Position numbers and translations under genes: made by a program. From assembly GCF_013409745.1 (NCBI RefSeq), contig NZ_JACCBH010000001.1, forward strand, positions 1,736,001-1,800,000: DNA of 64,000 nucleotides, read 5' to 3'. The DNA is from Microbacterium pseudoresistens. Its GTDB lineage: Bacteria > Actinomycetota > Actinomycetes > Actinomycetales > Microbacteriaceae. The notes under the pieces were generated by a model. That model was not told the origin of the DNA. It did no database searches and saw only the letters and a list, made by a program, of their open reading frames with translations. The number at the start of each line of letters is the position of its first letter. Within the stretch, counting starts at the first letter, position 1. This document shows positions 54,714 through 64,000 of this stretch, one piece after another.

Positions 54714-54827
54714 CGTTTACCTCCATTGGTAATGGCTCGCCCCGATTGTCGGGGCGGCGGACAGATGTGTGACGGCTGCGTTGGGTATGGCTGGGACGAG
54801 TGAATACGGGCGATTGAGGTGTTTAGA

Positions 54828-54902
54828 AGTCCGTATCGCGGACTATGATAGTCACGATGTGGACTGCTCGCCATCATGACACCGTCTCGGATCGCTGTCA
54901 AG
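54828..54902 (-). promoter_or_regulatory. Tandem operators and promoter of the NCS1 operon
   Basis: Operators AGTCC-GTATCGC-GGACT (54828-54844, perfect arms) and TAGTC-ACGATGT-GGACT (54849-54865) are centred 21 bp apart. On the minus strand, TTGACA (54902-54897), 18 bp, CATGAT (54878-54873) would start transcription inside the operators. TATCAT (54850-54845) is an alternative -10. The divergent iclR gene shares the region. Confidence 0.6.
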
Positions 54903-54986
54903 CAGGCTCGAACAGTGGTTCACTCGAGCGCTCGCATGTTGTGGAAGTAGGGTGTGGACGACACTGGATCGATCGAAGGAGCGCGC

Positions 54987-55787
54987 ATGACTGGGACGTC
55001 GAACTCGCCCAAGTCGGGTGGGAGTGTTCAGTCGATCGAGCGCATGTTCGAAGTGCTCGAGCTCATTACGGACGCGGGGGGTGACGTCTCTCTGGTGGAA
55101 CTGACCGGCGCGACGGAGCTTCCTCGGCCGACGATTCATCGAATCCTCCGAACCCTGATCAAGCTGGGGTACGCGCGTCAGCTGCCGAGTCGGCGGTATG
55201 CGCTTGGCCCACGGCTCATCCGCATAGGAGCGGGAGCCAACCGGCAGTTTGGTGCCCTTGCTCGCCCACAGCTTGAGCAGCTGGTTGAGGATCTCGGAGA
55301 AAGCGTCAACATGGCCATCCTGGACGTCGACCTCATCGTGTATGTTGCGCACGTGTCGTCGCAGCACTCCATGCGCATGTTCACAGAGGTCGGGCGCCGT
55401 GCCAGCCTGCACAACACTGGTGCGGGCAAGGCGATCCTCGCTCAGTTGCCGGACGACACGGTGCGCAGCATCATCGGCAGGACCGGTATGGCCGCGCTGA
55501 CCGAGCACAGCATCACCGATCTCGACGACCTCCTTGCCGAGCTCGAACGCATCCGCGCACGAGGCTATGCGATCGATGAGCAGGAGCAGGAGATCGGCGT
55601 TCGCTGCTATGCGATGGCCGTGCCCAATGCCCCGACGCCGACCGCGGTGTCCGTCTCGGGACCGGTCTCCCGAGTCGATGGGGAGTTCGGTGAGCGCGCG
55701 GTCCCATTCCTGCGTCGAGCGACGCGTTCCATCGCGGACGAGTCCGGTGCGGGCGCGGTCGCCGACTCCGGAGCCGGTATCCGCTGA
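54987..55787 (+). CDS. Second IclR-family regulator
   Basis: 266 aa from the ATG with GAAGGA six bases upstream; a GTG eleven codons earlier is possible. The winged helix (VSLVELTGATELPRPTIHRILRTLIKLGYARQ) differs little from that of the first IclR (43360), while the effector domain (GAGKAILAQL, GYAIDEQEQEIGVRCYAMAV) diverges more. The two proteins probably share or compete for operators. It is divergent from the NCS1 operon and upstream of the hyi operon. Confidence 0.92.
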   Translation: MTGTSNSPKSGGSVQSIERMFEVLELITDAGGDVSLVELTGATELPRPTIHRILRTLIKLGYARQLPSRRYALGPRLIRIGAGANRQFGALARPQLEQLVEDLGESVNMAILDVDLIVYVAHVSSQHSMRMFTEVGRRASLHNTGAGKAILAQLPDDTVRSIIGRTGMAALTEHSITDLDDLLAELERIRARGYAIDEQEQEIGVRCYAMAVPNAPTPTAVSVSGPVSRVDGEFGERAVPFLRRATRSIADESGAGAVADSGAGIR

Positions 55788-55842
55788 CCCGGCGGTTGTG
55801 CAGTGCCCGAATACCGGGTCTCTTCGTCGACCCGTCGTGGTC

Positions 55843-55907
55843 TTGACGTCCTCGTGGCTATCGCATAGACTTTCGCTGTACAAAAGTTTTAGTTCATAAT
55901 GTGGACT
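55843..55907 (+). promoter_or_regulatory. Promoter and tandem operators of the hyi operon
   Basis: TTGACG (55843-55848), 17 bp, TAGACT (55866-55871). Operators CTTTC-GCTGTAC-AAAAG (55870-55886) and AGTTC-ATAATGT-GGACT (55891-55907) are centred 21 bp apart and overlap the -10 end and the expected start point near 55878. The start codon lies 32 bp downstream. Confidence 0.72.
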
Positions 55908-55938
55908 TACGGACAGGTAGAAAGAATGTGAGTGAACG

Positions 55939-56745
55939 ATGACGTACACGGTGAACTGCTCCATCCTCCTCACCGAGCTGCCCCTGCTCGAGCGCCCTGC
56001 GGCCGCCAAGGCCGCCGGCTTCGACGCCGTCGAGTTCTGGTGGCCTTTCGCCGAGGCCGTGCCCTCGGATGCGGATGTCGACGCCTTCATCGGCGCGATC
56101 CGCGACGCCGGCGTCAGCCTGACCGGCCTGAACTTCTTCGCCGGCGACATGCCCGGCGGCGACCGCGGCCTGGTGTCGTGGCCGGCGCGTTCGGGCGAGT
56201 TCCGCGACAGCATCGCGGTGCTCACCGCCATCGGCGAGAAGCTCGGCACCAAGGGCTTCAACGCCCTCTACGGCAACCGCGTCGACGAGTCGACGGCCGC
56301 AGAGCAGGATGCGATCGCCGTCGAGAACCTGGCGATCGCCGGACGCGCCGTCGCGGCCCTCGGCGGCACCGTGCTGCTCGAGCCCGTCAGCGGCGCCGAC
56401 CGCTACCCGCTGCTGACCGCGGCCGACGCCGTGGGGGTCATCGAGCGCGTGCGCACCGAGACGGGCGTCGACAACGTCGCCCTGCTCGCCGACTTCTACC
56501 ATCTCGCCGTCAACGGCGACGATGTCCCGGCTGTCATCGAGGCGCATGCCGCCTCCTTCGGCCACATCCAGATCGCCGACGCCCCCGGCCGCGGTGCTCC
56601 CGGCACGGGCGAGCTTGCGCTGGAGGCATGGATCGCCCGCAGCCGCGAGCTCGGCTACGCCGGCCCGATCGGCCTGGAGTACAAGACTCCCGCGGACGAA
56701 GCCTTCACCTGGCTGTCTGCTCAGACCACCGACGCCGCGCGCTGA
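55939..56745 (+). CDS. hyi: Hydroxypyruvate isomerase family protein
   Basis: 268 aa xylose-isomerase-like TIM barrel. TVNCSILLTELPLLERPAAAKAAGFDAVEFWWPF is the family start; LLEPVS, LLADFYHLAVNGDD and FGHIQIADAPGRGAPGTGEL carry the Glu, Asp and His metal and base residues. It interconverts hydroxypyruvate and tartronate semialdehyde beside the glycerate pathway. First gene of hyi-glxR-gcl-(glxK-allB)-bcp. Confidence 0.92.
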   Translation: MTYTVNCSILLTELPLLERPAAAKAAGFDAVEFWWPFAEAVPSDADVDAFIGAIRDAGVSLTGLNFFAGDMPGGDRGLVSWPARSGEFRDSIAVLTAIGEKLGTKGFNALYGNRVDESTAAEQDAIAVENLAIAGRAVAALGGTVLLEPVSGADRYPLLTAADAVGVIERVRTETGVDNVALLADFYHLAVNGDDVPAVIEAHAASFGHIQIADAPGRGAPGTGELALEAWIARSRELGYAGPIGLEYKTPADEAFTWLSAQTTDAAR

Positions 56746-56776
56746 CCCGCCGCACCAACGTAAGGGAATCGAAATC

Positions 56777-57655
56777 ATGACGAACATCGCCGTCATCGGA
56801 CTCGGCATCATGGGCTTGCCCATGGCCACCAACCTCGTCAACGCCGGGCACACCGTCGTCGGCTACAACCGTTCGCAGGAGGCGATCGACAAGCTCGCCG
56901 CCGCCGGCGGCGTCGCGGCCTCGAGCATCGCCGACGCCGTCAAGGACGCCGACGTCATCATCACCATGGTCCCCGACTCCCCGGATGTCGCCGCCGTCGT
57001 GCAGGGCCCGGAGGGCGTGTTCGCGAACGCCAAGGCCGGCGCCCTGTGGATCGACAACTCCTCGATCCGTCCCGACGTGGCCAAGGAGCTCGCCGAGGAG
57101 GCCGTGGCCGCCGGTTTCGGCGCCGTCGACGCCCCCGTCTCGGGGGGCGAGCAGGGTGCCATCGACGGCGTCCTGTCGATCATGGTTGGCGGTTCGGACG
57201 AGGACTTCGCCAAGGCCGAGCCCGTGCTGAACGTCATCGGCAAGACCATCGTCCACGTGGGCCCGGCCGGCTCCGGCCAGACGGTCAAGGCCGCCAACCA
57301 GCTCATCGTCGCCGTGAACATTCAGGCGCTGAGCGAGGCCGTCGTCTTCCTCGAGGCCTTCGGCGTCGACACCGACGCGGCACTGAAGGTGCTCGGCGGC
57401 GGTCTGGCCGGCTCCAAGGTCCTCGACCAGAAGGGGCAGAAGATGCTTGATCGCGACTTCGCCCCCGGGTTCCGCCTTGCCCTCCACAACAAGGATCTGG
57501 GCATCGTCACCTCGGCGGCGCGCTCGGCCGGGGTCACCGTCCCGCTCGGCGCTGCGGTCGCGCAGCTCGTGAACGCCCTCGTCGCCCGCGGTGACGGCGG
57601 CCTGGACCACTCCGGTCTGTTCAAGCTCACCACGGAGCTCTCCGGCCGCGACTGA
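56777..57655 (+). CDS. glxR: 2-hydroxy-3-oxopropionate (tartronate semialdehyde) reductase
   Basis: 292 aa from the ATG at 56777. Beta-hydroxyacid dehydrogenase: [20 protein letters not shown] (NAD site), [14 protein letters not shown] (substrate site), [13 protein letters not shown] with the catalytic Lys, and a [16 protein letters not shown] end segment. It reduces tartronate semialdehyde from Gcl to D-glycerate. Confidence 0.95.
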   Translation: MTNIAVIGLGIMGLPMATNLVNAGHTVVGYNRSQEAIDKLAAAGGVAASSIADAVKDADVIITMVPDSPDVAAVVQGPEGVFANAKAGALWIDNSSIRPDVAKELAEEAVAAGFGAVDAPVSGGEQGAIDGVLSIMVGGSDEDFAKAEPVLNVIGKTIVHVGPAGSGQTVKAANQLIVAVNIQALSEAVVFLEAFGVDTDAALKVLGGGLAGSKVLDQKGQKMLDRDFAPGFRLALHNKDLGIVTSAARSAGVTVPLGAAVAQLVNALVARGDGGLDHSGLFKLTTELSGRD

Positions 57656-57740
57656 TCGTCGGCCACCCCACATCTCCACACCTCGGTCGCTGCATTCGAC
57701 GCGCGTCGCCGGCAGCAGCCGAGAGAACAAAGGACACATC

Positions 57741-59528
<1,788 letters not shown>

Positions 59529-59546
59529 CCAAACGGAGCATCACCC

Positions 59547-62090
59547 ATGCGTGTCCTCATCGCCCCTGACAAGTTCAAAGGTTCGCTGTCTGCGGCAGAG
59601 GCCGCGGAGCGGATCGCCGAGGGCATTCATCGCGTCGATCCGTCGACCCAGGTCGTGGTTCTCCCCGTCGCCGACGGCGGGGAGGGCACGGTGGAGGCCG
59701 CGCTGGCGGCCGGTTTCGCACGGCACACCGCCGTCGTGGCCGGTCCCGGCGCGGTTCCGGTGGAGGCCTCCTTCGCCCTGCGCGGAACGGATGCCGTGGT
59801 CGAGATGGCCCAGGCATCCGGCCTCGACCTCGTGGCCGAGGACGAGCGCGACGCCCGCGCCGCGACGAGCCTCGGCACGGGTCAGCTGCTGCGCGCGGCG
59901 CTGGATGCCGGCGCTCGGCGCATCGTGCTCGGGGTGGGCGGCAGCGCCTCCACCGACGGCGGCGCCGGCGTGCTGCAGGGTCTCGGCGCGCGGCTGCTCG
60001 ATGCCGCAGGCGTCGAGATCGCCCTCGGCGGCGGTGCGCTCGCCGACCTCGACCGCATCGATCTCTCCGAGCTCGACCCCCGCGTGGCCGACGTCGAACT
60101 GATCCTCGCCGCCGACGTCGACAACCCGCTGCGCGGAGAGAACGGCGCCCCTGCGGTCTTCGGCCCGCAGAAGGGCGCATCCGAGCGCGATGTCGCGACG
60201 CTGGACGACGCGCTCGGACGCTTCGTCGAGGTGCTCGACGCCGTCGGCGACGACCTCGCCATCATCCCCTCCATCGCCGCGGAGATGCCCGGTGCCGGAG
60301 CCGCCGGAGGCGTCGGCTACGCCGCGCTCCTCCTCGGCGCCGTGCGCCGACCGGGCGTGGACGTCGTGCTCGAGCTCACCGGTGTCGCCGAGGCGCTGCA
60401 GGGTGTCGACGCCGTCATCACCGGCGAGGGAAGCCTGGACGGGCAGAGCCTGGGCGGCAAGACGCCCGTGGGCGTCGCCCGCGCCGCGGCACGCGCCGCC
60501 ATTCCCACCTATGCCGTCTGCGGCCGCTCCACGCTGAGCGCCGAGGAGAGCGAGAAGGCGGGCTTCGCCGGCGTGCGCGCCCTGGCCGACATCGAGCCGG
60601 ACGCGAAGCGCAGCATGGCTGAAGCCGGCCCCCTGCTCGCCGACATCAGCGAGGCGCTGGCCGCGCAGATCCGTCCGCTCGGCTTCGACCTCGTGCTGCG
60701 CGGTCGCGCGCTGATCGACGGTGCCATCACGTCGGTGGAGATCGGCGTGCGGCAGGGGCGCATCGCCCGCGTCGCCCCCGCAGGAGCCGACCTGGAAGCG
60801 CCCGAGATCGTCGATGCCGCCGCCGACGAGCTGATCCTTCCCGGGCTCGTCGACACCCACGTGCACGTGAACGACCCCGGTCGCACCGAGTGGGAGGGCT
60901 TCGAGTCCGCCACCCGCGCCGCGGCCGCCGGCGGCGTGACGACCATCGTCGACATGCCGCTGAACAGCATCCCGCCGACCGTCACCGTCGAGGCGCTCGA
61001 GATCAAACGCGCCACCGCCGAGGGCAACGTCTTCGTCGACGTCGGCTTCTGGGGCGGCGTGATCCCCGGAAACCTCGAAGACCTCTCCCCACTGCACGAG
61101 GCCGGCGTCTACGGGTTCAAGTGCTTCCTGCTCCCGTCGGGGGTCGACGAGTTCCCGGAGGTCTCGGTCGACGAGATGCGCGATGCCATGGGGGTGCTCG
61201 CGGGGCTCGGCTCGATGATCATCGTGCACGCCGAAGACGCGCACATCATCGATGAGTCGGGCAAGACCGCGCTGACCGGTCCGGCCTACGCCGACTTCCT
61301 CGCCTCGCGCCCGCGCTCCGCCGAGGATGCGGCGATCGCCGAGGTCATCGCCGCCGCTGCCGAGACAGGGGCGCGTGCGCACATCCTGCACCTGTCCAAC
61401 GGCGACTCCATCGACCGTATCGCGGCCGCGCGGGCGGAGGGCATCGACCTCTCGGTCGAGACCTGCCCGCACTACCTGACGCTGTCGGCCGAAGACATCC
61501 CCTCCGGCGCCACGGCGTTCAAATGCTGCCCGCCGATCCGCGAGGACGACAACCGCGGCGCGCTGTGGAAGGGGCTCGAGGACGGCGTCATCGACTACAT
61601 CGTCTCCGATCACTCGCCCTCCACGCCGGAGATGAAGTACGCCGGAGACGGCGACTTCTCGATCGCGTGGGGCGGCATCGCCTCGCTGCAGTTGGGGCTT
61701 CCCGTGGTGTGGACGGAGGCGCGTCGTCGTGGAATCCCGCTCGAGCGCGTGGTCGCCCTCATGTCGCAGGCGCCCGCCGACCGCGTGGGCCTGCGAGACA
61801 AGGGCCGCATCGTTCAGGGCGCGGCGGCGGACTTCGCCGTCTTCGCCCCGGAGGAGACGTTCACGGTGGACGCGCGCGTGCTCTCGCACCGGCATCCGAT
61901 CACGCCGTACGACGGGCGTGAGCTCACCGGCGTCGTGCGCGCCTCGTACCTGGCCGGTGAGCGGATCGATCCGCAGGTTCCGCGCGGCCGTCTGCTGCGC
62001 AACGACGGAGGCGTGACGCCGCGCCTGCGCCGACCCCTCCGAAACCGACTGACCACGCCCCACGGGGCGGAGAAGGAGAAGACCGCATGA
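59547..62090 (+). CDS. Fused glycerate kinase-allantoinase
   Basis: 847 aa in one uninterrupted frame. Residues about 1-375 are a GlxK-type glycerate kinase (MRVLIAPDKFKGSLSAAEAA, PVADGGEGTVEAAL, GVGGSASTDGGAGVLQGLG). From about residue 380 (FDLVLRGRALIDGAITSVEIG) an allantoinase/dihydroorotase-type amidohydrolase follows with LPGLVDTHVHVNDPGRTEWEGF, GVYGFKCFLLPSG (carbamylated Lys), HAED, HILHLSNGD, ETCPHYLTL and SDHSPSTPEMK. There is no stop and no ribosome site at the junction. It joins the ring-opening and final steps of the pathway. Confidence 0.92.
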   Translation: MRVLIAPDKFKGSLSAAEAAERIAEGIHRVDPSTQVVVLPVADGGEGTVEAALAAGFARHTAVVAGPGAVPVEASFALRGTDAVVEMAQASGLDLVAEDERDARAATSLGTGQLLRAALDAGARRIVLGVGGSASTDGGAGVLQGLGARLLDAAGVEIALGGGALADLDRIDLSELDPRVADVELILAADVDNPLRGENGAPAVFGPQKGASERDVATLDDALGRFVEVLDAVGDDLAIIPSIAAEMPGAGAAGGVGYAALLLGAVRRPGVDVVLELTGVAEALQGVDAVITGEGSLDGQSLGGKTPVGVARAAARAAIPTYAVCGRSTLSAEESEKAGFAGVRALADIEPDAKRSMAEAGPLLADISEALAAQIRPLGFDLVLRGRALIDGAITSVEIGVRQGRIARVAPAGADLEAPEIVDAAADELILPGLVDTHVHVNDPGRTEWEGFESATRAAAAGGVTTIVDMPLNSIPPTVTVEALEIKRATAEGNVFVDVGFWGGVIPGNLEDLSPLHEAGVYGFKCFLLPSGVDEFPEVSVDEMRDAMGVLAGLGSMIIVHAEDAHIIDESGKTALTGPAYADFLASRPRSAEDAAIAEVIAAAAETGARAHILHLSNGDSIDRIAAARAEGIDLSVETCPHYLTLSAEDIPSGATAFKCCPPIREDDNRGALWKGLEDGVIDYIVSDHSPSTPEMKYAGDGDFSIAWGGIASLQLGLPVVWTEARRRGIPLERVVALMSQAPADRVGLRDKGRIVQGAAADFAVFAPEETFTVDARVLSHRHPITPYDGRELTGVVRASYLAGERIDPQVPRGRLLRNDGGVTPRLRRPLRNRLTTPHGAEKEKTA

Positions 62091-62563
62091 GCGAGACCGC
62101 AACCAGGCTCGAGGTCGGCCAGGACGCGCCGGACTTCACGCTGAACGACGCGCAGGGAACGCCGCAGTCGCTGGCCGATCATCGCGGCACTCCGGTGATC
62201 GTGTACTTCTACCCCGGCGCGTTCACACCCGGCTGCACCACGGAGGCGTGCGACTTCCGCGACAACCTCGCCTCCTTCCAGGGCGCCGGCTACACGGTTC
62301 TGGGCATCTCGCCCGACCCGGTCGCCAAGCTCGCCGAGTTCGCCGAGGCAGAGCAGCTGGCCTTCCCGCTGCTGTCCGACGAGGACTCGGCAGTGGCCAA
62401 GGCCTGGGGCGCGTGGGGCGAGAAGACCGTGCAGGGTCGTACCTTCGACGGTCTGATCCGCTCGACGTTCGTGATCGACGCCACCGGGCGCATCCAGATC
62501 GCCGAGTACGCGGTCGACGCGCAGGGCCACGTCGCGCGACTGCGCGAGGCGCTCGGCCTGTAG
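62087..62563 (+). CDS. bcp: Peroxiredoxin (Bcp/PrxQ type)
   Basis: 158 aa. APDFTLNDAQGTPQSLADHRG and PGAFTPGCTTEACDFRD with peroxidatic Cys and resolving Cys five residues on, as in PrxQ; SDEDSAVAKAWGAWGEK and RSTFVIDATGRI complete the fold. Its start overlaps the allantoinase stop by 4 bp, so it is translated with the purine operon. Urate oxidase, encoded downstream, makes hydrogen peroxide. Confidence 0.94.
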   Translation: MSETATRLEVGQDAPDFTLNDAQGTPQSLADHRGTPVIVYFYPGAFTPGCTTEACDFRDNLASFQGAGYTVLGISPDPVAKLAEFAEAEQLAFPLLSDEDSAVAKAWGAWGEKTVQGRTFDGLIRSTFVIDATGRIQIAEYAVDAQGHVARLREALGL

Positions 62564-62570
62564 TCCGGAC

Positions 62571-62655
62571 AACCCCGCTCGAGACCCCGCTCTCTCGTCG
62601 ATACCCCTGATTGTGCGCATGCACAGGCAGGCGTCTCGACGACAGGGCGGGGTTT
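62571..62655. terminator. Long multi-tier hairpin after the hyi operon
   Basis: Nested pairings: AACCCCGC/GCGGGGTT (62571-62578 with 62647-62654), TCGTCGA/TCGACGA (62595-62601 with 62636-62642), CCTG/CAGG (62606-62609 with 62628-62631) and TGTGC/GCACA around GCAT (62612-62625). It separates bcp from the uraD promoter and probably terminates the operon. From memory, similar long hairpins recur in Microbacterium intergenic regions. Confidence 0.55.
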
Positions 62656-62669
62656 CGGCGTCGATGGGG

Positions 62670-62735
62670 TTGCCATGCGCGAAGAGGGTTGATAGAGTTA
62701 CCGCATGCTGAAATAACAGTTCCACGATACGAAAG
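62670..62735 (+). promoter_or_regulatory. Promoter and tandem operators of the uraD operon
   Basis: TTGCCA (62670-62675), 17 bp, TAGAGT (62693-62698). Operators TTACC-GCATGCT-GAAAT (62698-62714) and GTTCC-ACGATAC-GAAAG (62719-62735) are centred 21 bp apart; the first begins at the last -10 base, as at the xdh promoter. Confidence 0.72.
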
Positions 62736-62791
62736 CAGCGAGTGACTCGGTGAAACGGGAAGCTCGATGAGTTCGTATTTGTACGCCGTGG

Positions 62792-63316
62792 ATGCCAGCA
62801 GAGACAGAAATGGATCAAGCAATGCTGCTTGAGGAGTTCAATGGAGCCGATCGCCTCGAGGCGATCGCCGCGCTCCGACCGTGCGTCGATGTGACGCGCT
62901 GGTGCGAGCACCTCGTCGACCATCGCCCGTACGACTCGATCGAAGCCCTCGAGGCGGAGGCGGCCGAGGCCGCTGCACCGTTCACGCAGGCCGAGGTCGA
63001 GGCGGCACTGGCGCACCATCCCCGTATCGGGGAGCGTGCCCAGGGCGAGAGCCGTGAAGCGTCGCTGTCCCGCTCCGAGCAGGCCGGGCTCGCCCCGGAT
63101 GCGTCGGTGCAGGATGCGCTGCGAGACGGCAATCGGGCCTACGAGGATCGCTTCGGCCGGGTCTTCCTGATCCGCGCCGCCGGCCGCACGAGCGAGGAGA
63201 TCCTCGCCGCGCTGCAGGAGCGCCTGCGCAACGACGACGACACCGAGGAGCGCATCGTCGCGGAGCAGCTGAGGCAGATCGCCCTGCTGCGCCTGAAGGG
63301 AGCCGTGGTCGCATGA
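62792..63316 (+). CDS. uraD: 2-oxo-4-hydroxy-4-carboxy-5-ureidoimidazoline (OHCU) decarboxylase
   Basis: 174 aa from the first ATG; ATGs at 62810 and 62822 are alternatives, as none has a clear ribosome site. ALAHHPRIGE is the family signature with the catalytic His, and the all-helical C-terminus with FLIRAAGRTSEEILAALQERL and the NDDDTEERIVAEQLRQIALLRL end is typical. It converts OHCU to S-allantoin. It overlaps uraH by 4 bp. Confidence 0.93.
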   Translation: MPAETEMDQAMLLEEFNGADRLEAIAALRPCVDVTRWCEHLVDHRPYDSIEALEAEAAEAAAPFTQAEVEAALAHHPRIGERAQGESREASLSRSEQAGLAPDASVQDALRDGNRAYEDRFGRVFLIRAAGRTSEEILAALQERLRNDDDTEERIVAEQLRQIALLRLKGAVVA

Positions 63317-63654
63317 CCGTGTCGCACATCACCACTCACGTGCTCGACGCTGCTCAGGGGCTGCCTGCCCCTGGCATCGCCGTGCAGCTGTTCGCGAAGA
63401 ACGCAGGCGAGTGGACGCTCGTCGCCGAGGCGGTGACGGATGCGGATGGGCGCGCCAAGCAGCTCGGACCCGAACGGGTTCCCGGCGGCACGTACCGTCT
63501 CCACTTCGACACCGGCTCCTACTTCGCCTCTCGCAACACCCCCACCTTCTACCCGGAAGCGGTGCTCACGTTCGTCACCGACGATGAGGCGGCGCACTAC
63601 CACGTGCCGCTGCTGCTGAGCCCGTTCGCCTATTCCACTTACCGAGGAAGCTGA
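63313..63654 (+). CDS. uraH: 5-hydroxyisourate hydrolase
   Basis: 113 aa transthyretin-like protein. ITTHVLDAAQGLPAPGIAV carries the first catalytic His, and the C-terminal YRGS tetrapeptide that closes the active site is present. It hydrolyses 5-hydroxyisourate, the unstable product of urate oxidase, to OHCU. The order uraD-uraH-uox places the three steps in one operon. Confidence 0.96.
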   Translation: MTVSHITTHVLDAAQGLPAPGIAVQLFAKNAGEWTLVAEAVTDADGRAKQLGPERVPGGTYRLHFDTGSYFASRNTPTFYPEAVLTFVTDDEAAHYHVPLLLSPFAYSTYRGS

Positions 63655-63659
63655 AAGAC

Positions 63660-64000
63660 ATGACCGACATCCTGACCAACCCCGTCGAGACCACCGCCAC
63701 CGATTCGGGCATCGTCCTGGGCGCGAACCAGTACGGCAAGGCCGAGGTGCGCGTGGTGAAGATCACCCGCGACTCCGAGCGCCACGAGATCGATGACCTC
63801 AACGTCACCTCGCAGCTGCACGGCGATTTCGAGGCAGCCCATCTCGAGGGCGACAACGGCCACGTCGTGGCCACCGACACGCAGAAGAACACCATCTTCT
63901 CGTTCTCGCGCGACGGCATCGGCACCCCCGAGGCCTTCCTCCTGCGTCTCTCGGACCACTTCACCAGCTCGTTCGACTGGGTCTCGGGCGGCCGCTGGGA
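63660..64000 (+). CDS. Urate oxidase, N-terminal part (cut by window edge)
   Basis: 113 codons are present from the ATG that follows uraH by 5 bp. LGANQYGKAEVRVVKI contains the catalytic Lys (NQYGK) and VVATDTQKNTIFSFS the conserved Thr-Asp pair of cofactor-free uricases. It oxidises urate to 5-hydroxyisourate with release of hydrogen peroxide. The remaining two thirds lie beyond the window. Confidence 0.95.
   Translation, partial: MTDILTNPVETTATDSGIVLGANQYGKAEVRVVKITRDSERHEIDDLNVTSQLHGDFEAAHLEGDNGHVVATDTQKNTIFSFSRDGIGTPEAFLLRLSDHFTSSFDWVSGGRW

Noticed and set aside
59541-62102. An 853-codon open frame on the minus strand across the kinase-allantoinase gene
   Set aside because: It is the GC-driven antisense shadow of a gene with all catalytic motifs on the plus strand. 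Its product is His/Arg/Gly-rich with no recognisable fold.
62767-62832. A 21-codon leader peptide frame (MSSYLYAVDASRDRNGSSNAA) before uraD
   Set aside because: It has no clear ribosome site and no attenuator structure follows. It overlaps the uraD start region in another frame and could be chance.

Overview
The window is high-GC DNA with tightly packed, often 4-bp-overlapping genes, GTG and TTG starts, a DUF222/HNH gene and SipW-type signal chemistry. This fits an actinobacterium of the Microbacteriaceae, most likely Microbacterium. That assignment rests on protein style and gene order; no database was searched.

0-17.9 kb is mostly housekeeping. It holds an exported-protein pair at the left edge, a YqaJ-type nuclease, glucose-6-phosphate dehydrogenase divergent from a GH15 glycosidase, the L10 leader with rplJ-rplL, a three-gene sugar ABC transporter behind a CelR-like operator, a Bcr/CflA efflux pump, a cupin gene hit by an IS110 element, PAP2 and GNAT proteins, and a pantothenate operon (DUF2520 oxidoreductase-panC-panD-panB). 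17.9-25.2 kb is more dynamic: an IS481 element lies between two copies of the 3' end of a tRNA-Ser(GGA), and a DUF222/HNH gene has an SOS-like box and flanking inverted repeats. AidB-like and LssY_C proteins follow.

25.2-64 kb is essentially one metabolic programme: purine oxidation with its cofactor supply. Molybdenum cofactor genes (moaC, moeA, moaD, moeB, moaA) and molybdate uptake (modABC plus a Mop-domain regulator) serve xanthine dehydrogenase (xdhA-xdhB-xdhC). Guanine deaminase and an NCS2 permease feed xanthine. uraD, uraH and urate oxidase (cut by the right edge) convert urate to allantoin. An allantoinase fused to glycerate kinase, the bicupin AllE, and Hyi-GlxR-Gcl handle ureides and glyoxylate. 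A malic enzyme is followed by what looks like a malate synthase split into two genes. Two IclR paralogues sit in the cluster.

Reading the intergenic regions gives the main result. Upstream of guaD, the xdh operon, the malic-enzyme operon, the NCS1 operon/second IclR gene, the hyi operon and the uraD operon there are pairs of 17-bp imperfect palindromes (5-7-5 architecture, roughly TTTCC-GCATnnT-GGAAA), always spaced exactly 21 bp centre to centre. In three cases they begin at the last one or two bases of a good -10 box. A single copy precedes the first IclR gene. This looks like one IclR-type regulon.

A less familiar operon (NCS1 transporter, epimerase, SDR, AroM-like, PuuE-like deacetylase, MFS) with its own IclR is wedged into the purine cluster next to broken IS30 and IS5 transposases. 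It may be an acquired branch for a related cyclic amide. Allantoate amidohydrolase and ureidoglycolate lyase are not in the window.
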